From NCBI RefSeq assembly GCF_000190535.1, contig NC_015160.1:3100001-3164000 (forward strand): a DNA stretch of 64,000 nt, in the 5' to 3' direction. The DNA is from Odoribacter splanchnicus DSM 20712. GTDB lineage: Bacteria; Bacteroidota; Bacteroidia; Bacteroidales; Marinifilaceae. The position numbers and the translations under genes were made by a program. Of the stretch, positions 32,471 to 41,013 are shown piece by piece. The stretch's first letter is position 1, and each line of letters begins with the position of its first letter. The notes under the pieces were generated by a model. That model did no database searches, was not told the DNA's origin, and was given only the letters and a program-made list of their open reading frames with translations.

Positions 32471-32663
32471 AATTCTTCAGTTTGTTGCCCAGTTACAGGA
32501 ACTCCGTGACAACGTCGAAGATTTCATGTATTTTTCTACCATACCCGTAGAACATCTGGAGATTAATTTCAATGAAGGTATGGATAGAGCAGTAGAAGCT
32601 GTATTATTCCTATACGGGGAAATCGTGTTAGACGAAATTCAGCGTAAAAAAGTATCAAACTAA
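32457..32663 (+). CDS. Small hypothetical cassette protein
   Basis: A 68-residue acidic helical protein starting at ATG 32457; ten further in-frame codons upstream lie inside the previous gene and are unlikely to be used. It is the last gene of cassette 3, seven bases before a strong terminator. Function unknown. Confidence 0.6.
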   Translation: MDKNKILQFVAQLQELRDNVEDFMYFSTIPVEHLEINFNEGMDRAVEAVLFLYGEIVLDEIQRKKVSN

Positions 32664-32669
32664 TATCAC

Positions 32670-32696
32670 AGCCCGGCAATCCGCCGGGCTATTTTT
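32670..32696 (+). terminator. Terminator closing cassette 3
   Basis: AGCCCGGC (32670-32677), loop AATCC and GCCGGGCT (32683-32690) are followed by ATTTTT, which merges into the next late promoter-like element. Confidence 0.9.
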
Positions 32697-32731
32697 GTCC
32701 TTTTTCTCCCCTCTGATCCTCTTTACCATTG
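32694..32731 (+). promoter_or_regulatory. Late promoter-like element 4
   Basis: TTTGTCCTTTTTC starts at 32694 and TACCATTG (32724-32731) starts exactly 26 bases after the TTTG. It ends 18 bases before the tape measure start. Confidence 0.55.
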
Positions 32732-32749
32732 CCATAAAATATTACAATT

Positions 32750-35700
32750 ATGGCATCTAAAAGCACAATTAACAAACGTGTAAACATTTACATCAACGGC
32801 CGGGAAGTCAGCAATGACATAAAATCCATCCGGACTGAAATGCAAAAGGCAGTCAATGATATTGCCCGTATGAAACGCGGCAGCGATGAATACAACGCGA
32901 AAGCCAAAGAAATCCGCACCCTTAAAGCCATTATCCAGGAACACAACCAGCAACTCCGGACAACGGAGCAACGGTGGTCTTCTCTAAATAACGTTGCCAA
33001 TGGCTTAAAGAAATATTCCGGTATTATTCTTTCTTTTGTTGGTTCGCTCACCGGAGCAACATTAGGTTTTCAAAAGTGTGCCGAAGAAGCTGAAAAATTT
33101 GAGGAAAATTTGGACAACCTTTCTGCCCTGACCGGACTGGGAGGGAAAAATCTTTCCTGGTTAGGCGATCAGGCAAAAGAGATGTCTGTAAAAACAACAG
33201 AGTCCGGAATAAAAATCAAACAATCGGCAACTGATATTCTGGACGCCTTCACAAAAATAGGATCACAACGGCCGGAACTGCTCAAAAACAAAGAAGCTTT
33301 GGCTGCCGTAACGGAAGACGCTATTATTCTCAGCGAAGCTGCAAAGATAGAGCTGGAACCGGCAACAGCATCCCTAGCTAATGTCATGAATCAGTTCAAT
33401 GAAAAATCTTCCTCCAGTCGCAGGATCATCAACGAACTAGCCGCGGGGTCTCAGACCGGTTCGGGAGATATCCAGTATCTTTCCAATGCAATAGAAAAAT
33501 GCGGTACCTCTGCCTACCTCATGGGTATGAAAACCAATCAGACAATCGGTGTAGTCGAAGCTATTGCCCCGAAATTCAAAGATGCATCTCAGGCCGGTAA
33601 CAGCTTTGACAAGGTATTGCTAACAATGAAAGATAAACAAATCGGTTATCAGTCCGGCCTGTTTAACATGAACGATGCATTGGATGAACTTCAAACCAGA
33701 TTTGCTAAAGGGGAAAAAGCATCCGACCTTTTTGGAAAAGAACACGCGAAAATGGCTGAAGTTCTCGTTATGGCTAAAGATGATGTAATACGCTATACTG
33801 AGGCTGTTACCGGAACGGACAAGGCGTTGGAACAAGCAGCAAAAAATACGAACAACAGGGCAGCCAAACGCGCTCAGGCCATGAATCGTCTTAAACTGGT
33901 GATGATTGATCTCGGAGAAAAAGTAGCTCCGGCAATCACCATGGGAACCAATGCGTTCACTTCTTTCCTCACTTATCTTTCAAAAGCCCCGACGCTCTTC
34001 CGGGAAAACAAACAGCTTATTCTTGCTCTGGCTACTGCTTTTGTTGTCCTTCAGGGAAAAACTATTCTTGCTACGCTAGCTTCCATGAAAAACCGTGCAG
34101 CACATCTGCTCGAAGCTGCTGCAAAAATGAAGAATGCAACGGCAACAGCCTACTTAAATACCTATGCAGAACAATACAGGATGACTCAAGGAAACGTTTC
34201 CCGGGGAGTGTTGAAATTGCGGACTTCATTTTCCTTACTTTGGAAAACAATTGTTGCTAATCCAGTCGGAGCAATAGTTACAGGAATATATGCTTTGATC
34301 ACTGCCGTGAATTTCATGGAAAAACATACCGATAGTGCCATGAGAGCCGAAAAACTCAAAAATAGTATCCTTTCCAAATCCGAAACAGCAACTAAACTAG
34401 CTACCGATGCAAATAGAGAATTTGCCAAATCAATCAGCAATGTTAATCGCCTCAGTACAGAAGAACGTCAACGTCTTCGGGAACAAATCAGCGATCGTAT
34501 AAAATTGACAGAGGCCACATTAAACCAACTGAAAGCCGAACAAGCCGAATTAAAGCAGACTGCAACTAAAGTCGGATTCTGGCAAACACTAAAAAACAGC
34601 TTTCTCTCCGGTGGATTTGGTGAACCTTCCGTCAATAATTATGAGAATTTCCAAAAATTACAGCAAAATGATGCCTTAAAAAACGGTCAGGAAGCAGCTG
34701 ATGAAATGAATGAAAGTATCCAGAAACTCGAAGAAAGTAACGCGTCACTTAAATCTCAATTAGATGATTTTAATGAAACATTTAATGCTGAAATAAACGC
34801 TGATAAGATTGGTACTAAAACTATTACAGAACTTCAGGAAAAAGTAAATCTGTATCGTACCGCTTTGGAAAATGCGACCTTACAAAGTGAAGAATATGAA
34901 CGGATTCAAAATAAACTAATCGCAACTGAAAAACAACTGAATCAGGCAATCAAATCAAGGGACATAAACGATACTCCCCTACCATCAAAAGACAATAAAA
35001 ATCCACTTCAAAACAAAAAACTAGAAGCCGAACAAAAGCTTGCCACTGCAATCTCTCAAATACGGAAAAAACTTTATCTGGAAAACCTTACAGAATCAGA
35101 AAAAGAAATTTTGCAAACTCAACAACAATACAATGAACTAATTGCTCTCTGCCAACAATTCGGGATTGATACAATAGAAGTGTATAATGCATACTCAGAA
35201 AAGATAGAAGCCATTATTGACAGAGAACTGGAAAATGAAGTTAGTGCATCCATTGCAGCACAAGACCGAATTAATCAGGCTTTAATGTCTTCCTCGGAAC
35301 GGGAAAAAGCTAGTGTCAGGCAAAAATATGCGGAATTAATCGCACTTGCTGAACAATATGGAATTGATACTTTGGCTTTAAAAGAAAAAATGGATGAAGA
35401 ATTAGCCTCCATAAAAGAAGACGAAGAACCACAAGATATATTCGGAATGTCACCCGAAGACTGGGAGGATCTGGAGGGGAAAATAGGAAAGGCGATTCAA
35501 TTGGCCGGTCAATTAGCTGATATCTGGGGACAATTTAATCAGATTCAGGCCGATAAAGAAAAAAAAGAACTACAAGAATATGAAAGGAGTTGTAACCGAA
35601 AAAAAGAACTACTCAATAAACAGCTCAACGCCGGGAAAATAAGCCAGGAACAATATAACGCCCGTACCTCCCAACTGGATGCTGATTTAGAAAAAAAGAA

Positions 35701-36310
35701 AACTGAGATAGCTAAAAAACAGGCAAAACGTGACAAAGCGCAATCAATTTTTTCGGCTATAATTAGCACTGCTGCTGCAATAGCCCAAGCCCTTCCGAAT
35801 ATTCCATTATCTATTATTGCCGGTATTATGGGGGCTGCACAAATAGCAGTCATTGCCAGTCAGCCACTTCCCGAATATGCAAAAGGTGGTCTAACCGATG
35901 GCGCAAAAATGTACATTGCCGGAGAAGCCGGACAGGAATGGATTTCTCCCAACTGGATGCTGAAAGACAAAACAACCGGACCAATTATTCAACAATTGGA
36001 AATGGTCCGCTCCGGTATCTTATCTCCGGAACAACTGGCTCCGATCAGACCGGATTTTCAAACTATGTCTGCTATTCCAATGTATGCTTCAGGTGGATTT
36101 ACATCTACCGGTTCGATGGAAACAAACTATTACACCACAACAACCACTACAAATCAAGATAATGACACATTGATGAATATCAATGAAAATATTAAAATCC
36201 TTATTGAATATCTTTCCGATCCACGTAATCGACAAGCAGTTATTTCCAACGATCTATTGCAAAAACACAACGAAGAAATAAACATGATAAATCGTTTAAA
36301 AAGGTTGTAA
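32750..36310 (+). CDS. Tape measure protein
   Basis: A 1186-residue, largely helical protein. It has several hydrophobic segments (about 86-106, 424-446, 502-520 and 1005-1040), long coiled-coil regions (about 535-980), and an N-terminal coiled coil. This is the typical make-up of a siphophage tape measure that sets tail length and is ejected during infection. It is the longest tail gene, alone in its own late unit behind late promoter-like element 4. Length predicts a tail of roughly 170-180 nm by the usual 0.15 nm per residue rule, which is only an estimate. Confidence 0.85.
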   Translation: MASKSTINKRVNIYINGREVSNDIKSIRTEMQKAVNDIARMKRGSDEYNAKAKEIRTLKAIIQEHNQQLRTTEQRWSSLNNVANGLKKYSGIILSFVGSLTGATLGFQKCAEEAEKFEENLDNLSALTGLGGKNLSWLGDQAKEMSVKTTESGIKIKQSATDILDAFTKIGSQRPELLKNKEALAAVTEDAIILSEAAKIELEPATASLANVMNQFNEKSSSSRRIINELAAGSQTGSGDIQYLSNAIEKCGTSAYLMGMKTNQTIGVVEAIAPKFKDASQAGNSFDKVLLTMKDKQIGYQSGLFNMNDALDELQTRFAKGEKASDLFGKEHAKMAEVLVMAKDDVIRYTEAVTGTDKALEQAAKNTNNRAAKRAQAMNRLKLVMIDLGEKVAPAITMGTNAFTSFLTYLSKAPTLFRENKQLILALATAFVVLQGKTILATLASMKNRAAHLLEAAAKMKNATATAYLNTYAEQYRMTQGNVSRGVLKLRTSFSLLWKTIVANPVGAIVTGIYALITAVNFMEKHTDSAMRAEKLKNSILSKSETATKLATDANREFAKSISNVNRLSTEERQRLREQISDRIKLTEATLNQLKAEQAELKQTATKVGFWQTLKNSFLSGGFGEPSVNNYENFQKLQQNDALKNGQEAADEMNESIQKLEESNASLKSQLDDFNETFNAEINADKIGTKTITELQEKVNLYRTALENATLQSEEYERIQNKLIATEKQLNQAIKSRDINDTPLPSKDNKNPLQNKKLEAEQKLATAISQIRKKLYLENLTESEKEILQTQQQYNELIALCQQFGIDTIEVYNAYSEKIEAIIDRELENEVSASIAAQDRINQALMSSSEREKASVRQKYAELIALAEQYGIDTLALKEKMDEELASIKEDEEPQDIFGMSPEDWEDLEGKIGKAIQLAGQLADIWGQFNQIQADKEKKELQEYERSCNRKKELLNKQLNAGKISQEQYNARTSQLDADLEKKKTEIAKKQAKRDKAQSIFSAIISTAAAIAQALPNIPLSIIAGIMGAAQIAVIASQPLPEYAKGGLTDGAKMYIAGEAGQEWISPNWMLKDKTTGPIIQQLEMVRSGILSPEQLAPIRPDFQTMSAIPMYASGGFTSTGSMETNYYTTTTTTNQDNDTLMNINENIKILIEYLSDPRNRQAVISNDLLQKHNEEINMINRLKRL

Positions 36311-36511
36311 TTCAGAAAGATTATAAACAATGAAATTAATACAGTTCTATTTTAGATAAAACACTGCTAATAAACTCATTGTTGTCATCAACTCAAAAAA
36401 AATAAAACGGTTTGACTATACTCACCCGGAGGCCCCGCCCTATCACTCAACGCAATTTCACACATACTTTTCAGGAAATATGACAGGTCAGGTCGCGTCC
36501 TACTAGACAGC
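36311..36511. other. Non-coding gap after the tape measure gene
   Basis: No credible gene is present. TATCACTCAAC at 36441-36451, preceded by CCGCCC, matches a conserved stretch of the two leader RNAs and may be a remnant or chance match. Confidence 0.4.
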
Positions 36512-36547
36512 AAAACCGCATAAAAGTCCTACTGTTTCTGCGGTTTT
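36512..36547. terminator. Bidirectional terminator between tape measure and integrase
   Basis: AAAACCGCA (36512-36520) and TGCGGTTTT (36539-36547) form a perfect 9-bp stem with an 18-base loop. The A and T runs at the ends suit termination from both sides of this convergent junction. Confidence 0.65.
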
Positions 36548-36572
36548 GATTCCGAGAGTTGTGAGCATTTGT

Positions 36573-36609
36573 ATGCAATTGCATTTGCAATTGGTAGGTT
36601 GATAGGTCG
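36573..36609. repeat. Palindrome and origin-type repeats by the integrase gene
   Basis: ATGCAATTGCAT (36573-36584) is a perfect palindrome nested in a second inverted repeat, CAATTGCA-TT-TGCAATTG (36576-36593). GTAGGTTG and ATAGGTCG (36594-36609) follow immediately and match the repeat unit of the origin region. Possible binding sites for integrase, excisionase or the origin-binding protein. Confidence 0.45.
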
Positions 36610-36612
36610 CAA

Positions 36613-37827
36613 TCACAAAGTATCAAGACAGGGAAACTTGTTTTGAATTTCCTTATTGACAACACCGAGTTTATGCTTCAGATAGATCTCTGTGGTTTGT
36701 ACCGATGTATGTCCGTTCTGGTCGCGTAGAGCCAACATGTTTATATCGCTGTCTGCTGCCAGTGAATTACCGGTGTGTTTCCAACTGTACAGCTTGTAAC
36801 TATCCGGCATATTTAATCGGGTCCGGAAACCATTAAAACGGTTCTTCAGATTATTCTTTCCAAGTGGTGTAAGTCCCGGTTTATATTCTTTACCAAACAC
36901 ATAGTAATCCCGGTTGTATTGCTGCAATTGGTAGATATTCCGCAGTTTCAGCATAAAATGTCGTGGAATGGTTGCATAACGTTCCCGATTCGTTTTTGCC
37001 CGGAATCGATCCACATTAATCAATCCTCTTGCAAAATCAATATCCCCGATCTTCAATAGTCGTAATTCCTTTCCTGGTCTCAGAAAACAATATGTTTCAA
37101 ATTCAATGGCCATCCACAATTGTGGGTCATTCTTTGTAATAGCTTCCCGGAATATCTCGATATCCCATTCAGCAACCGGACGCGGTGCCATATCTTTATC
37201 CACACCTGAAGGAATATTGTAAACCGGATTCTCCGAGATTTTACCCTGATCTTTTATAAAATCAAAAGCAGAACTTATAATTTGACGATAGTCATTTATT
37301 GTACCGGTTGCCAGTTTTTTCTTATTTACAAGATAATTGAAAAACTCCAAGATTAACGCATTATCAAAAGCTGTAATATCAATCTGGCCTTTGTTGGCTT
37401 CAGACCATACAGTCAGCATCCGTAATTTACTAACATACGTTTGTATTGTTTTCTCCTCCAGTTTCTCTTTCTTCTTTTCCTCGATATACTGAGATGCAAA
37501 CATTCGAAAAGTAGCATTAGCAGCCTTTTGGGTACCATATATGTCGGCCACATGTTTATACTGAAGTTGATCTTCATATATAGCTTCAGTATCATCCAGA
37601 AAAGGAGTCCACCCCTTCTTCAATTTAACAGTAAGTTCCTGAATAATTTTGTCAGCACGTTCACGCCGTACCGATTCATCCGGATGGGATAAACCGACAT
37701 GATCCTTAAAACGTTCCATCTTATCCGTCCGGGGATCACGAACAGAATAATAGACAAACCATTTTTTTGACAAATTACCACCTGCATCGTTCAATTTCGG
37801 CAGGATCACTATTTTTTTCCTTTTCAT
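36613..37827 (-). CDS. int: Tyrosine-type site-specific integrase
   Basis: A 404-residue recombinase. An N-terminal arm-binding domain (about 1-95) and SAM-like core-binding domain (about 105-200) precede the catalytic domain. Probable active-site residues are R250 (CFLRPGKE), K278, H351 (in SWKHTG, with K350 where most relatives have arginine), H373 (NGHTSVQTTEIY) and nucleophile Y382. It is transcribed leftward and ends next to a bidirectional terminator; its start faces the tRNA-Pro gene 124 bases away. This is the expected arrangement for integration into that tRNA gene. Confidence 0.92.
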   Translation of the reverse strand: MKRKKIVILPKLNDAGGNLSKKWFVYYSVRDPRTDKMERFKDHVGLSHPDESVRRERADKIIQELTVKLKKGWTPFLDDTEAIYEDQLQYKHVADIYGTQKAANATFRMFASQYIEEKKKEKLEEKTIQTYVSKLRMLTVWSEANKGQIDITAFDNALILEFFNYLVNKKKLATGTINDYRQIISSAFDFIKDQGKISENPVYNIPSGVDKDMAPRPVAEWDIEIFREAITKNDPQLWMAIEFETYCFLRPGKELRLLKIGDIDFARGLINVDRFRAKTNRERYATIPRHFMLKLRNIYQLQQYNRDYYVFGKEYKPGLTPLGKNNLKNRFNGFRTRLNMPDSYKLYSWKHTGNSLAADSDINMLALRDQNGHTSVQTTEIYLKHKLGVVNKEIQNKFPCLDTL

Positions 37828-37867
37828 GACATCTGGTTTTTAGAGCTTCCCAACATCAAAAACCATT

Positions 37868-37907
37868 TTTGTCAACTTTTTGTCAACTCCTCAAAAATTT
37901 GTCAACT
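37868..37907. repeat. Three TTTGTCAACT repeats, candidate integrase arm sites
   Basis: TTTGTCAACT occurs at 37868-37877, 37879-37888 and 37898-37907, between the integrase start and tRNA-Pro. Short direct repeats next to an attachment site are typical arm-type integrase sites. They could also be part of the integrase promoter, since they read as TTGACA on the minus strand. Confidence 0.55.
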
Positions 37908-37918
37908 TTAAACAAAAA

Positions 37919-37939
37919 ACGCACTGATAATCAGTGCGT
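37919..37939 (-). terminator. Terminator of tRNA-Pro
   Basis: ACGCACTGA-TAA-TCAGTGCGT is a perfect 9-bp stem; reading leftward it is followed by TTTTTTG. It lies 11 bases beyond the tRNA 3' end. Confidence 0.85.
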
Positions 37940-37950
37940 CCTGTTTTTTG

Positions 37951-38023
37951 TCGAGATGACTGGACTTGAACCAGCGGCCTCCACGTCCCGAACGTGGCGC
38001 GCTACCAACTGCGCTACATCTCG
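37951..38023 (-). tRNA. tRNA-Pro (anticodon CGG)
   Basis: A complete 73-base cloverleaf on the minus strand. The acceptor stem is CGAGATG/CATCTCG with discriminator A. The T arm is CTGG-TTCAAGT-CCAG and the anticodon arm CCACG-TTCGGGA-CGTGG with anticodon CGG. The CCA end is not encoded. The 3' end faces the prophage, so phage integration probably occurred in the 3' end of this gene and reconstituted it. Confidence 0.95.
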
Positions 38024-38064
38024 TTTGCGGATGCAAATGTAATAAAAGTATCAGGAAAAAATAC

Positions 38065-38089
38065 TATATTTGTTGAAAAATTTTTCAAC
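38065..38089 (+). promoter_or_regulatory. rbfA promoter box and overlapping palindrome
   Basis: TATATTTG (38065-38072) is an exact -7 box. It overlaps by one base a perfect 18-base palindrome, GTTGAAAAATTTTTCAAC (38072-38089), at the expected start of transcription. The palindrome may be an operator or leader hairpin. Confidence 0.45.
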
Positions 38090-38103
38090 TTAATTCAAAT
38101 ACG

Positions 38104-38439
38104 ATGGATTCGATAAGACAAAATAAGGTAGCACGCCTGATTCAAAGAGATTTAAGTGAGATGTTTCAGCAGGAGTGTAAAGAATATACAGAAGGAGCAA
38201 TGTTGTCGGTAACAGCGGTACGGGTCAGTCCGGACCTTTCTTATGCCAAGATTTATGTCAGTATTTTCCCTTCGGAACGGGTGGAGGCTGTCATGAAAAG
38301 CCTGGAAGAAAAAAATAAAAGCATCCGGTTCATTTTAGGGAAAAAAGTCGGCAAACAAATGCGCATCGTGCCGGAACTTCGTTTCTTTGTCGATGACAGC
38401 CTGGACTATATCGACAAAATCGACGAATTATTAAAATAA
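38104..38439 (+). CDS. rbfA: 30S ribosome-binding factor A
   Basis: A 111-residue protein with the KH-like fold of RbfA, which helps mature the 5' end of 16S rRNA in the 30S subunit. Typical signs are the N-terminal RQNKVARLIQRDLSEM helix, DLSYAKIYVSIFP strand pair, and the C-terminal VPELRFFVDDSLDYIDKID. The length is normal. It stands first in the host region after tRNA-Pro, 52 bases before the permease gene. Confidence 0.92.
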   Translation: MDSIRQNKVARLIQRDLSEMFQQECKEYTEGAMLSVTAVRVSPDLSYAKIYVSIFPSERVEAVMKSLEEKNKSIRFILGKKVGKQMRIVPELRFFVDDSLDYIDKIDELLK

Positions 38440-38491
38440 TTCATCTATCCGGATACCGCTCTTTGTTACCGGACATCAATTCAATCCAGGA

Positions 38492-39694
38492 ATGAAACTG
38501 TCTTTGTTTATTGCCAAACGCTATCTGTTTTCCAAAAAGAAACAGAATGCCATTAATATCATTTCGGTCATCAGTGTCGTTGGAGTTGCTATCGGAACTT
38601 CGGCATTGGTAATCATCTTATCTGTTTTCAATGGCATCGATCTGTTATTACAAAAGAGTGCGGACAGCTTCACCCCCGATCTGGTCATCAGTCCTCTGAC
38701 AGGTAAATTCTCCCACTTCGACGATTCTTTGTATCAGGCACTTCGCAATAATTCGTCCGTTGCCTACTACAATCAGATCGTCGAAGAGAAAGCGCTCGTA
38801 AAATACGATGACAAGCTTTCGCCGGTAACGATCAAAGGAGTTGCCGACGACTATGCCCGTAATACCCATTTCGAGGATAACATCATACAAGGTACTTTTC
38901 AACTCAAAACCGGAGATACCTACAAATCGGTTGTCGGTTACGGTCTGGCTGCAGAATTAGGTATAGGTCTCAATTTCCTAACGCCTATGGTATTTTATTA
39001 TCCGGATAAAAATGCCGGAGTTTCTGCTTCGGCTTTAAATACAGCATACCTGTACCCATCGGCTTTCTTTTCTTCCCAGCAAGAAATAGAAGGTCAATAT
39101 GTACTTACAGATCTTGAATTCGCCCAACGTCTTTTCGGCATAAACGATCAGATTTCGAAGATCGAAATTAAACTGAAAGACAGTAAGCTGATCCCGGAAG
39201 TAAAAAAAGAATTATCCGATTTCACCGATACAACATATCGTCTGGAAGACAAATACGAATTGAACAAGGCCTTTTATGCTATGATGAAATCCGAAAAGCT
39301 GGCTGTCTTTATGATTCTTCTGTTTATCTTATTGATCGCTTCGTTCAACATTATCGGTTCAATTTCGATGCTCATCCTGGATAAAAAAGAAGACCTCGGT
39401 ACTTACAAAGCTCTGGGAATGACAAATCAAAGAATCATTTCCGTATTCAAAACCGAAGGAAATCTTATCACAATGGCCGGCGCAGTCATTGGACTCGTCT
39501 TTGGGACGCTCATCTGTCTGTTACAGGAAAAATATGGATTGATCACACTCGGCGACGGGAGCTATATCATCACGGCCTATCCGGTCAAAATTGTTTTCGA
39601 AGATATTTTACTCATCGTGCTTGCCGTCTTATCGATCGGCTATACAGCCTCCTATTTCCCGGTAAAATATCTGGTGAATAAACTTGCCAAATGA
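38492..39694 (+). CDS. LolC/LolE-type ABC transporter permease
   Basis: A 400-residue inner-membrane protein with one N-terminal membrane segment (about 20-45), a large periplasmic domain (about 46-265), and three C-terminal segments (about 270-295, 318-345, 365-385) forming an FtsX domain. This matches LolC/LolE permeases that release lipoproteins from the inner membrane for outer-membrane sorting. The ATPase subunit is not adjacent. The gene overlaps the following isomerase frame by four bases if the earlier isomerase start is used. Confidence 0.85.
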   Translation: MKLSLFIAKRYLFSKKKQNAINIISVISVVGVAIGTSALVIILSVFNGIDLLLQKSADSFTPDLVISPLTGKFSHFDDSLYQALRNNSSVAYYNQIVEEKALVKYDDKLSPVTIKGVADDYARNTHFEDNIIQGTFQLKTGDTYKSVVGYGLAAELGIGLNFLTPMVFYYPDKNAGVSASALNTAYLYPSAFFSSQQEIEGQYVLTDLEFAQRLFGINDQISKIEIKLKDSKLIPEVKKELSDFTDTTYRLEDKYELNKAFYAMMKSEKLAVFMILLFILLIASFNIIGSISMLILDKKEDLGTYKALGMTNQRIISVFKTEGNLITMAGAVIGLVFGTLICLLQEKYGLITLGDGSYIITAYPVKIVFEDILLIVLAVLSIGYTASYFPVKYLVNKLAK

Positions 39695-39708
39695 AGAAAG
39701 GAGAAAAT

Positions 39709-40521
39709 ATGAAAAAGTTCTTTTGTGTATTATGTGGAATCTGTCTTTTTTACATGGGATATGCTCAGGAAAAAGAAGTAAAAGCGGTTATCGAGACGAA
39801 TCTCGGTAACATGATTGTAAAATTATACAACGACACCCCCAACCACCGGGACAATTTCGTCCGTCTGGCCAAAGCCGGACACTATGACGGCAGTCTGTTT
39901 TATCGTGTAATCAAAAATTTTGTGATCCAGGGAGGTTCGTCGGATAGTAAAAAAGCCATTAAGGGAGCTGCAATCGGGTACGGTAAACCGATCGTTATCG
40001 ATGCGGAAATCAAACCGGAGCATTATCACAAAAAAGGAGCATTAGCAGCACCGCGCCAACCCGACCGGGTTAATTTTTTCAAAGAATCGGACATTTCCCA
40101 ATTTTATATCGTCCAGGGTAGGAAGTATGATCCCAAAGAACTGGATATCATAGAAAAACAAGTAAATGTTCCGATCAAAAGGGCTATTCAGCGAAAATAC
40201 TATACTCCGGAGAAAAAAGCTATCCTGGACACCCTCCGAAAACAGAAAAAAGTAAAAGAATTCCGGGAAATTGCCGAGAAAATCAAACAGGATATCGCTT
40301 TCGACTGGAATGCCAATCCCAACAAAATTTATATGCCGGAGGAAAAACGGAATGCCTATATAAACGAAGGAGGTATACACCATTTGGATAAAGAATATAC
40401 TGTTTTCGGAGAGGTGATCGAAGGTTTTGAGGTAATCGATAAAATTGCCGCCCTTCCGACAGACGGAAACGACCGGCCTATCACCGATGTCAGAATAAAA
40501 GTCAGAATTTTGAGCGAATAA
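39709..40521 (+). CDS. Periplasmic cyclophilin-type peptidyl-prolyl isomerase
   Basis: A 270-residue protein. I choose ATG 39709 because it begins a clean signal peptide (KKFFCVLCGICLFYMGYAQ); a start at 39691 is possible. The cyclophilin domain begins with IETNLGNMIVKLYNDTPNHR, and FYRVIKNFVIQGG and QFYIVQG are present. A charged, helical insertion of about 90 residues then interrupts the domain before YTVFGEVIEGFEVIDKI. It would catalyse proline isomerisation during folding of exported proteins. Confidence 0.88.
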   Translation: MKKFFCVLCGICLFYMGYAQEKEVKAVIETNLGNMIVKLYNDTPNHRDNFVRLAKAGHYDGSLFYRVIKNFVIQGGSSDSKKAIKGAAIGYGKPIVIDAEIKPEHYHKKGALAAPRQPDRVNFFKESDISQFYIVQGRKYDPKELDIIEKQVNVPIKRAIQRKYYTPEKKAILDTLRKQKKVKEFREIAEKIKQDIAFDWNANPNKIYMPEEKRNAYINEGGIHHLDKEYTVFGEVIEGFEVIDKIAALPTDGNDRPITDVRIKVRILSE

Positions 40522-40526
40522 CCCCA

Positions 40527-40928
40527 ATGCCAATGTATATGAGCAGTAAACTTCGCCATATTTTTATTCTGGCCAATATTTTATGGGTCGTGATTATTTT
40601 TATTCTCTGTGCGATGCCCAGTGATGACATCCCTGATCCACACTGGAATATCCCTCATCTGGATAAGGTAGTTCATTTCGGTATGTATTTCGTTTTATCC
40701 ATTCTTTTAATCTTTCCACTCGAGGAATATAGTTGCTTAAAACTAAGCCGGATCTATCTGATCGCCATCCTGGTGGCACTGATCTACGGAGGAGGAATTG
40801 AAATATTGCAAGCCAATTTTTTCAACCGAAGCGGGGATGTGTGGGATTTGGTCGCAGATGTTTCAGGCGGCATCGCAGGCTGTCTGTGTTATCCTATTGT
40901 AAAAAGATTCATCCCCATGAAAAATTGA
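40527..40928 (+). CDS. VanZ-like membrane protein
   Basis: A 133-residue integral membrane protein with four predicted segments (about 10-27, 48-66, 76-92 and 105-122). It carries the VanZ-family pattern of HLDKVVHFGMYFVLSILL and a GGGIEILQ segment followed by RSGDVWDLVAD. It starts five bases after the isomerase stop, so the two are probably co-transcribed. The biochemical role of most VanZ-like proteins is unsettled. Confidence 0.85.
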   Translation: MPMYMSSKLRHIFILANILWVVIIFILCAMPSDDIPDPHWNIPHLDKVVHFGMYFVLSILLIFPLEEYSCLKLSRIYLIAILVALIYGGGIEILQANFFNRSGDVWDLVADVSGGIAGCLCYPIVKRFIPMKN

Positions 40929-40941
40929 ATTCTATTCTAAA

Positions 40942-40986
40942 TTTCAATTTTCAATTTTTAATTCTCAATTAATTAAAGTAGTTTTG
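40942..40986 (+). promoter_or_regulatory. pheS promoter with A+T-rich repeat module
   Basis: TAGTTTTG (40979-40986) is an exact -7 box. The 34 bases before it form a CAATTTT/TTAATT-rich module that recurs, with few differences, directly before the prs -7 box (47792-47826). The repeated part may be the upstream promoter element. Confidence 0.5.
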
Positions 40987-41013
40987 TGACTTTGATAATC
41001 AAAAGCCTTTACC

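Noticed and set aside
36613..37827. Integrase defective because lysine replaces arginine in the HxLRH-like box
   Set aside because: The other catalytic residues are intact and, as far as I recall, related Bacteroidetes integrases also show WKHTG-like boxes, so loss of function is not implied.
37000..38030. Right attachment duplicate within positions 1-400
   Set aside because: I looked for a copy of the tRNA-Pro 3' end in the left part of the window and saw none. The left site must lie outside or be very short.
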